Shown here one piece after another: positions 6,541 through 10,474 of a stretch of 10,474 nt of DNA. A program made the translations under genes and the position numbers. The stretch covers positions 1 through 10,474 of the forward strand of contig JAFRRE010000061.1 of assembly GCA_017428285.1 (NCBI GenBank), written 5' to 3'. The stretch comes from Bacteroidales bacterium (GTDB taxonomy: Bacteria > Bacteroidota > Bacteroidia > Bacteroidales > F082). Under the pieces are notes generated by a model that did not search any database, was not told where the DNA came from, and saw only the letters and a program-made list of their open reading frames with translations. Position 1 is the stretch's first letter, and every line of letters begins with the position of its first letter.

Positions 6541-7074
6541 ATGAGAAAACTTACCATGATTGCAATCGCAGCACTTGCTTTGGTTTTTGCTGCATGTGGA
6601 AACAAAGGGTCTAACACCAATTCCGGCTCCAAGGGCAACGATACTCCCGCTTACGAGCAGATTACTGTCGAGAAGTATGGCGTGACTTTCGATATCCTGA
6701 AGGGCATGCGCCGCACCGACGACCCTGCTGGCGACAATGGTGGCGTTTGGACGCTAGTCCCCAAGAACGACAGTGATTTCCCCATCTATGCCACGGTACA
6801 GGTGGGCGTGTATGAATCCTGGTTCGGGCCCTACGACGACGAAAGAATCCAACGGGAATTCAATGAGGATATTCCCGCAGAGGCCGAAAAGAAACTTGAC
6901 CTGGAGAAAAAGGAGTACACTTATTCCGTCGCTGGTGAAATTAGCGAGTTCCACCGCGTCATCTTCAGAGACAATCAATCCATCAACGTCATGGTGGCTT
7001 ATACCGACCGGTGGGAGCCCAAACTTGGCGGTGAGGTTCGTGATCACATCCTGAACTCAGCCAAGTTCAATTAA
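6541..7074 (+). CDS. Small lipoprotein, function unknown
   Basis: The 177-residue product starts MRKLTMIAIAALALVFAACG, a lipoprotein signal peptide with lipobox FAAC and lipidated Cys19. A Gly/Ser/Asn-rich linker (20-36) follows, then a single compact domain of about 140 residues: YGVTFDILKGMR, then a YATVQVGVYESWFGPYDDE stretch, then helices and beta strands ending in VMVAYTDRWEPKLGGEVRDHILNS. The last part, with a strand and an amphipathic helix, resembles small PsbP/DUF-type domains that test for secretion-stress lipoproteins, but I do not recognise a named family. ATG 6541 is chosen because the lipobox follows at the right distance; an upstream in-frame extension has no signal character. 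The gene stands alone, with its own promoter box and a strong intrinsic terminator 30 bp after the stop. Confidence 0.88.
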   Translation: MRKLTMIAIAALALVFAACGNKGSNTNSGSKGNDTPAYEQITVEKYGVTFDILKGMRRTDDPAGDNGGVWTLVPKNDSDFPIYATVQVGVYESWFGPYDDERIQREFNEDIPAEAEKKLDLEKKEYTYSVAGEISEFHRVIFRDNQSINVMVAYTDRWEPKLGGEVRDHILNSAKFN

Positions 7075-7103
7075 TCGGGAAAAAACACCCGCTAATCTAT
7101 CAA

Positions 7104-7146
7104 GGGCAGCATTCGTCATTGCGACGGGTGCTGCCCAAGTTTTTTC
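7104..7146 (+). terminator. Rho-independent terminator after the lipoprotein gene
   Basis: An outer 8-bp stem GGGCAGCA (7104-7111) pairs with TGCTGCCC (7129-7136). Inside it CGTC (7114-7117) pairs with GACG (7123-7126) around a 5-base loop. A T-run follows at 7140-7145. The opposite strand has no T-run after the hairpin, so it acts in the rightward direction only. Confidence 0.88.
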
Positions 7147-7187
7147 TTTGCCTGAGTCAGCGTTCTTTCAGCCTCAAGATATTCATT

Positions 7188-8264
7188 TCATTTTTGTTGG
7201 TATGTCTTGTATCTTTTCCATTCCTCTTGGAGGTCAGTCTCATGCTCACCCATGAAGAATGTCGCATCTAGGTTTTCCTTGAAAGGGGTCCAGTTGCCGC
7301 AAATCACGCCATCATGGGCGATGACGGGCTGGAAGATGCCGCTGTTGTTGTGGGCCTTGTGGCGGTAATCGGGCGAAAGGACGATGTCGCGGCTCTTGTA
7401 GCCAATAAGGTATTCATCGTATGGAGGAATCAGGAGATAGTTGCCTTTGCGGAAACCACGGTTGCGGCAATCGTCGGTAACATAAAAAGTTCTACGATTT
7501 ATGGATTTTCTCCCTTCGATCGAAGAGCCTTCGGGTTGCTTCGTCGTTTCTCCTCGCAATGACGCGCCAAGCAATTCGATTCCCCGCCTGCAATCGTTGA
7601 TGTTCAGGCCAGACCACCACACGAAATCCTCCAAAGTGGCTGGCTGGCGGCTCTGGAAATATTTCCGAGCCACTAATGCCAAGGTCTCATCACGGTCCAT
7701 CTTGACATGGGGCTTCACCTTATTGGCGGTGAGGGCGTAGGTCGCTTTCATCGGCAACAGATCGCCGCTACAAAGCGTTCCCGACAGCTCGGCATAACGA
7801 ATATGGTACGAAAGGCGATGCTCATCCATGAAGATGTCCTTTTCCTCTAGAGCTTGGGCAAAATCTTCCTTGGTGACACTGCCCTTATCGGCAGCGGTCC
7901 GAACAAGGATCTCCAGAATTTGCCTTACTTCTTTCTCTGGGATACTGATCTTGTTGCTACTCATCCATCCCTTGATGACTGCCAACGCCTTCGCAGAACA
8001 GAGTTCCAGCAAGGGCCAATAATCCTCAGCGGAGACCAATTGCCAAGTGCCACGCATCAGATGCAGGCGTATGATCTGTCCGCTGTCGAAAGCCTTCTTG
8101 AAAGCCTTGGCTGAAGGTTTCTTGGTTCGCATCGCCACCGCCCAACGCATCAAGCGGTATTCTTGCGCCTGCATGGCACCCATAAAGTTGACCACCGCAG
8201 CAGGATCATCAAACTGTGGACAAATCAGCTGTTGGCTGAGAAGACGGATGGCAATGGGATTCAT
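7188..8264 (-). CDS. AlkZ-like winged-helix DNA glycosylase family protein (HTH_42)
   Basis: The 358-residue protein belongs to the winged-helix family PF06224, which includes Streptomyces AlkZ and E. coli YcaQ, DNA glycosylases acting on bulky alkylated bases and interstrand crosslinks. The N-terminal part has MQAQEYRLMRWAV (31-43): Gln32-Ala-Gln34 is the QxQ catalytic motif of AlkZ-like members. RLHLMRGTWQLV (66-77) corresponds to the family HxxRGTxH region, here with Gln75 instead of His. LEDFVWWSGL (211-220) and LIPPYDEYLIGY (278-289) are further family motifs. Residues 235-256 are a low-conservation stretch read from a palindromic repeat, apparently inserted in frame between SGL...GIELLGA and RRTFYVTDD. 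Length is close to the usual 360-380. It follows the shortened Bcp gene by 12 bp, so the two share a transcript. It is cytosolic. Repair activity is inferred from family only. Confidence 0.85.
   Translation of the reverse strand: MNPIAIRLLSQQLICPQFDDPAAVVNFMGAMQAQEYRLMRWAVAMRTKKPSAKAFKKAFDSGQIIRLHLMRGTWQLVSAEDYWPLLELCSAKALAVIKGWMSSNKISIPEKEVRQILEILVRTAADKGSVTKEDFAQALEEKDIFMDEHRLSYHIRYAELSGTLCSGDLLPMKATYALTANKVKPHVKMDRDETLALVARKYFQSRQPATLEDFVWWSGLNINDCRRGIELLGASLRGETTKQPEGSSIEGRKSINRRTFYVTDDCRNRGFRKGNYLLIPPYDEYLIGYKSRDIVLSPDYRHKAHNNSGIFQPVIAHDGVICGNWTPFKENLDATFFMGEHETDLQEEWKRYKTYQQK
7503..7564. repeat. Dispersed palindromic repeat inside the AlkZ-like gene
   Basis: Plus strand 7534-7564 contains GGTTGCTTCGTCGTTTC followed by CTCCTCGCAATGACG, a sequence type I recognise as widely dispersed in Bacteroidetes and other bacterial genomes, normally between genes. 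At 7514-7525 lies a perfect 12-base palindrome CTTCGATCGAAG, and the left edge GGATTTTCT is also typical of these elements. It adds about 21 in-frame codons. The copy is internal to a coding frame that stays open. Confidence 0.7.
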
Positions 8265-8276
8265 GAATGCCTGTTT

Positions 8277-8552
8277 TTACAGGATTTGCACTGTATGGTT
8301 CTTGGTATCCACCTTGCCGATGGCATCGATGATGACGCTGTCGCGGCTGACACCCAACACATGATAGCCCAACGCAAGGAAACGCTCATAGTTGTCGCGC
8401 AGGTCGCAAGCCTCGGCGGTGCATCCCAGAGTACTATCTTTGGGATAGAAATAAAGCACCAGCTTCTTGTCAGCGAAATCAGTGAGTCTTACAGTATTCC
8501 CATTTTCGTCTTTTCCCTCAAAATAGGGAGCTTTGGTACCTTTTTGTAGCAT
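8277..8552 (-). CDS. bcp: Bcp/PrxQ peroxiredoxin with a large internal in-frame deletion
   Basis: The product is 91 residues instead of the usual about 150. Residues 1-72 are a normal Bcp start: MLQKGTKAPYFEGKD, then LYFYPKDSTLGCTAEACDLRDNY with the PxxxTxxC motif, peroxidatic Cys44 and resolving Cys49, then GYHVLGVSRDS. At residue 73 it jumps to VIIDAIGKVDTKNHTVQIL, the known C-terminal end of the family. Missing is the middle, about 55-60 residues that carry the FNLPFxLLAD, GVWxEKxMYGRxYMG and RTTF segments, including the active-site arginine. Both flanks stay in frame. ATG 8552 is chosen as the family start; an upstream in-frame start is less likely. Such a protein can hardly fold as a peroxiredoxin, so it is probably inactive, unless the deletion is an assembly error. 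It leads the AlkZ-like gene by 12 bp. Confidence 0.88.
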   Translation of the reverse strand: MLQKGTKAPYFEGKDENGNTVRLTDFADKKLVLYFYPKDSTLGCTAEACDLRDNYERFLALGYHVLGVSRDSVIIDAIGKVDTKNHTVQIL

Positions 8553-8574
8553 AATCGTTTTGTTTGTGCGAGCA

Positions 8575-8582
8575 CAAAGATA
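8575..8582 (-). promoter_or_regulatory. Candidate -7 box for the bcp-AlkZ-like unit
   Basis: The minus strand reads TATCTTTG, a TAnnTTTG match 23 bases upstream of ATG 8552, implying a leader of about 16 bases. I see no TTTG at the normal -33 distance. Confidence 0.48.
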
Positions 8583-8635
8583 CACAAAACTATTACAACT
8601 ACTGTTTTTTTCCTGTCAGGGAGGACTTCGGTAGT

Positions 8636-9028
8636 TTAGTCAAGCACTCGGCCCTTGATGCGCAACACCACGGTGGAGTTCTTGAGGGCGTTGGAAGTAA
8701 CCGTCACAGTCTTGTTGATGATGCCGGCACGGTTGGTGCGGTAGGTCACCTTGATGACATCCGACTCACCGGGGAGAATGGGTTCTTGGGGCCAGGAAGG
8801 GATGGTGCATCCGCAGCTCGACTTAGGTTTCTGAATAAGCAAGGGCTCGTTGCCTATGTTGGTGAAACGGAACTCGCATTCGCCGTTGCCATTAAAAGGC
8901 ACATCTCCATAATCATGGACGGTTTTCTCAAATTCGATTTCAGGACCGCTCTGGGTCTTTGCGTCTTGCGCCTTGGCCGCTCCTGCCATAAGGAGCATGA
9001 CACCAATCAGAAAAATAACTCTCTTCAT
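8636..9028 (-). CDS. Exported DUF1573 protein
   Basis: The 130-residue protein has a signal peptide (MKRVIFLIGVMLLMAGAAKA, cleavage before Gln21). The rest is one DUF1573 domain, an immunoglobulin-like beta sandwich: IEFEKTVHDYGDVPFNG (31-47), CEFRFTNIGNEPLLI (51-65), the diagnostic SSCGCTIPSWPQEPILPGE (70-88) and a C-terminal VTSNALKNSTVVLRIKGRV (110-128). Cys72 and Cys74 form the CGC motif. Many Bacteroidetes exported proteins contain one or more copies; their role is not established, though the domain often sits in surface or periplasmic proteins. It is the shortest, single-domain form. It seems to be transcribed alone: an own -7 box lies upstream at 9075-9082, and another promoter box follows before the bcp gene. 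Confidence 0.92.
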   Translation of the reverse strand: MKRVIFLIGVMLLMAGAAKAQDAKTQSGPEIEFEKTVHDYGDVPFNGNGECEFRFTNIGNEPLLIQKPKSSCGCTIPSWPQEPILPGESDVIKVTYRTNRAGIINKTVTVTSNALKNSTVVLRIKGRVLD

Positions 9029-9211
9029 TGCTTTTGATTTAAATAGTGAATAATAGGTAATTGAAACGATACCACAAAGCTACCGCCTTTGTCAAGCGGT
9101 TGGACAGTCATTCCGAACAGTTCCGAATATTAAAGAAACCTAAAATCTTGAAAACAAAAGAGATAGTTTAACACCTATTCCAAACATTTTTGGGAAACAG
9201 TCCAAAGTTTT
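9029..9211. other. Intergenic region upstream of DUF1573 gene
   Basis: This 183-bp AT-rich gap holds the candidate DUF1573 -7 box, a short inverted repeat ACCGC/GCGGT (9082-9086 and 9096-9100) and a tandem TTCCGAA pair at 9111-9117 and 9121-9127. It also holds a weak hairpin CCAAA/TTTGG near 9180-9193. No strong terminator for the regulator gene and no small gene is seen. Confidence 0.6.
9075..9082 (-). promoter_or_regulatory. Candidate -7 box for the DUF1573 gene
   Basis: The minus strand reads TAGCTTTG, an exact TAnnTTTG match, giving a leader of about 40 bases before ATG 9028. The -33 position shows no TTTG. Confidence 0.48.
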
Positions 9212-10474
9212 TTACCCTTCCTCCATCTTTTTCCTCCGTCTTCCGCGCAGTTTGTCCACCATATTGACGGTGGTTCCAAGGTAATCCGCTTCCTCCTGGC
9301 GCGAGAGTTTGAAATAAGAGAGGATATAGGACTTCCTCTCGTCCTCGTCCAAGTTGGGGTATTTCTGCTGAAGGGTTTCCACGAGCTCTGGGTAAAGCTG
9401 GTCAACCACTTCCAGCATGGCTTCCCAATGGTCTTTGTCGTCATAAACGGAGGCCTCCAAATCTTTAAGAAGATTGGCTTTTTTGTTGCTGTTCAGATAA
9501 TTGTCCAACAACAACATGATACGCTGTTCCTTCATCAAGGCCTCCGAAAGGCGGTCGGCATAATCCTGCTGGATTTGCTCATGCTCGGCGTGCTTTTGCG
9601 CCAAATCCTTGTTCTGCTGCTTGAAGTGGAACAGCACGGCATTGATTTCTGCCTCGCGCTTGCGTCGCCTTGCCAAGCGTATTTGCGAAACCAACAACGC
9701 AGCCAAGACCAAAGTCGCTACCAAACTGACAATGACGATGACGCGCTGCTTGATGATGATTTTCCGATTCAACTCATTCTGCATCACCTTGCTGTCGTAT
9801 TTATGGCTGATAAGTGCAAGATTATTCTTCTGTTGCTCTATTTCTTTTAGATTGTTGCCTTCTTCGTACAGACAGCCGTATTTGCAAGCGGTTTCATAAT
9901 CGCCGAGTTCTTCGGCAAAATCGGAAAGGACACCGTAATAGAACCAAGTATCCTCGTTAGGCTCGGTTTGGGTCACAAGTTCCTCCAAACGGCTGTAATA
10001 ATAATTGGCAGAATCCAAGTTGCCGGACTCATAAAAGATGTTCCCCATGTCATGATAATAATACATCAGCACATTGTCGTCGGCGTCAGCCATCGAGGCT
10101 TGCCAAAACTGGTTGAGATAATCGGCCGACTTTTCGTACTCTCCTGCACTGAAATACAGGGTATGAAAGGCAGACAAGACATTGCGCTTTGTTTCGGCAG
10201 ATCCGCTTCGGTCAGCATAGCTCATGGCCTGGTCCAAATAATACGCTGCACTATCAAATTGCTTGTGGAACTGATAGAAATCGCCCAACTCCCTCAGTGC
10301 TTCGGCACGGTCGGCATAATCGTCGCCAAAGCCTTCGGCGGCAACCTTCAGCAACGAAACAACGTCTTCTTTGTCGGCATAATAGCCCAAACAATGCGCG
10401 ATATTGAGTCGAGCGTGGGCAACCGTCAGGGGGTCATTGGCGGATAAACCGTAACGCTCCGCCTCCTTGAACAA
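9212..10474 (-). CDS. TPR / membrane / coiled-coil / HTH regulator (5' end outside window)
   Basis: The frame is open to the window edge and gives 420 residues; the true start is almost surely further upstream. Residues 1 to about 205 are tetratricopeptide repeats (for example LRELGDFYQFHKQFDSAAYY at 60-79, MGNIFYESGNLDSANYYY at 143-160, GDYETACKYG at 191-200). One transmembrane segment lies at about 245-265 (VIVIVSLVATLVLAALLVSQ), followed by the positive RLARRRKR. A coiled coil spans about 270-325. Residues about 372-415 (YPNLDEDERKSYILSYFKLS then EEADYLGTTVNMVDKLRGRR) look like a LuxR/sigma-70 region-4-like helix-turn-helix. The TPRs should lie outside the inner membrane and the HTH inside. 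This layout is common in Bacteroidetes as a membrane-anchored one-component regulator. Partner genes and target are not visible here. Confidence 0.85.
   Translation of the reverse strand: MFKEAERYGLSANDPLTVAHARLNIAHCLGYYADKEDVVSLLKVAAEGFGDDYADRAEALRELGDFYQFHKQFDSAAYYLDQAMSYADRSGSAETKRNVLSAFHTLYFSAGEYEKSADYLNQFWQASMADADDNVLMYYYHDMGNIFYESGNLDSANYYYSRLEELVTQTEPNEDTWFYYGVLSDFAEELGDYETACKYGCLYEEGNNLKEIEQQKNNLALISHKYDSKVMQNELNRKIIIKQRVIVIVSLVATLVLAALLVSQIRLARRRKREAEINAVLFHFKQQNKDLAQKHAEHEQIQQDYADRLSEALMKEQRIMLLLDNYLNSNKKANLLKDLEASVYDDKDHWEAMLEVVDQLYPELVETLQQKYPNLDEDERKSYILSYFKLSRQEEADYLGTTVNMVDKLRGRRRKKMEEG

Noticed and set aside
7076..7091. Small CGGG/CCCG hairpin after the lipoprotein stop
   Set aside because: Only four base pairs with an A-rich loop and no T-run; the strong terminator 13 bp downstream explains termination.
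7503..7564. Reading the repeat as a CRISPR or an insertion-sequence end
   Set aside because: There is a single copy here, no regular spacing, no target-site duplication that I can see and no transposase; it fits a dispersed palindromic element better.
8586..8635. Possible terminator after the DUF1573 gene
   Set aside because: CCT...AGG pairing near 8605-8620 is too short, and in the direction of transcription it is followed by A, not T.

Overview
The window looks like chromosomal DNA of a Bacteroidetes member, most likely Bacteroidales. Four things point there. Several genes are preceded by a TAnnTTTG box, the -7 element of this phylum, and start codons have A-rich leaders without a clear Shine-Dalgarno. 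A secreted protease carries a C-terminal type IX secretion (T9SS) sorting domain. The families present (GLPGLI-like/PNGase F-like protein, DUF1573, DUF2007, a TPR-membrane-HTH regulator) are typical of gut or oral Bacteroidales. GC is judged moderate, near 50%, by eye. I see no tRNA, rRNA, CRISPR array or transposase.

Layout. 1-475 (-): 5' part of a zinc-ribbon plus pyridoxamine-phosphate-oxidase-like flavoprotein, cut by the window edge. 497-676 (-): a start-less remnant of a DUF3795 cysteine-rich protein. 719-2129 (+): a two-gene unit, a helical HEAT-like protein and a proline iminopeptidase-type alpha/beta hydrolase. 2164-3125 (-): a C26 glutamine-amidotransferase-like hydrolase translationally coupled to a small DUF2007 protein. 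3165-6402 (-): two exported proteins, a T9SS-sorted M64 (IgA-peptidase family) metalloprotease followed by a PNGase F-like glycoamidase. 6541-7074 (+): a small lipoprotein with a strong intrinsic terminator at 7104-7146. 7188-8552 (-): a Bcp-type peroxiredoxin with a large internal in-frame deletion, then an AlkZ-like winged-helix glycosylase homologue carrying an in-frame repeat insertion. 8636-9028 (-): an exported DUF1573 protein. 9212-10474 (-): a TPR / transmembrane / coiled-coil / HTH regulator, open at the window edge.

The M64 protease and the PNGase F-like protein are 13 bp apart and can be read as a unit acting on host or dietary glycoproteins, one cutting the peptide chain and one removing N-glycans. 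Otherwise the window is a mosaic of short housekeeping or stress units. The most notable points are signs of gene decay or remodelling: the shortened Bcp, the DUF3795 remnant and the palindromic repeat translated inside the AlkZ-like protein. I did not find a clearly new multi-gene defence or mobile system.
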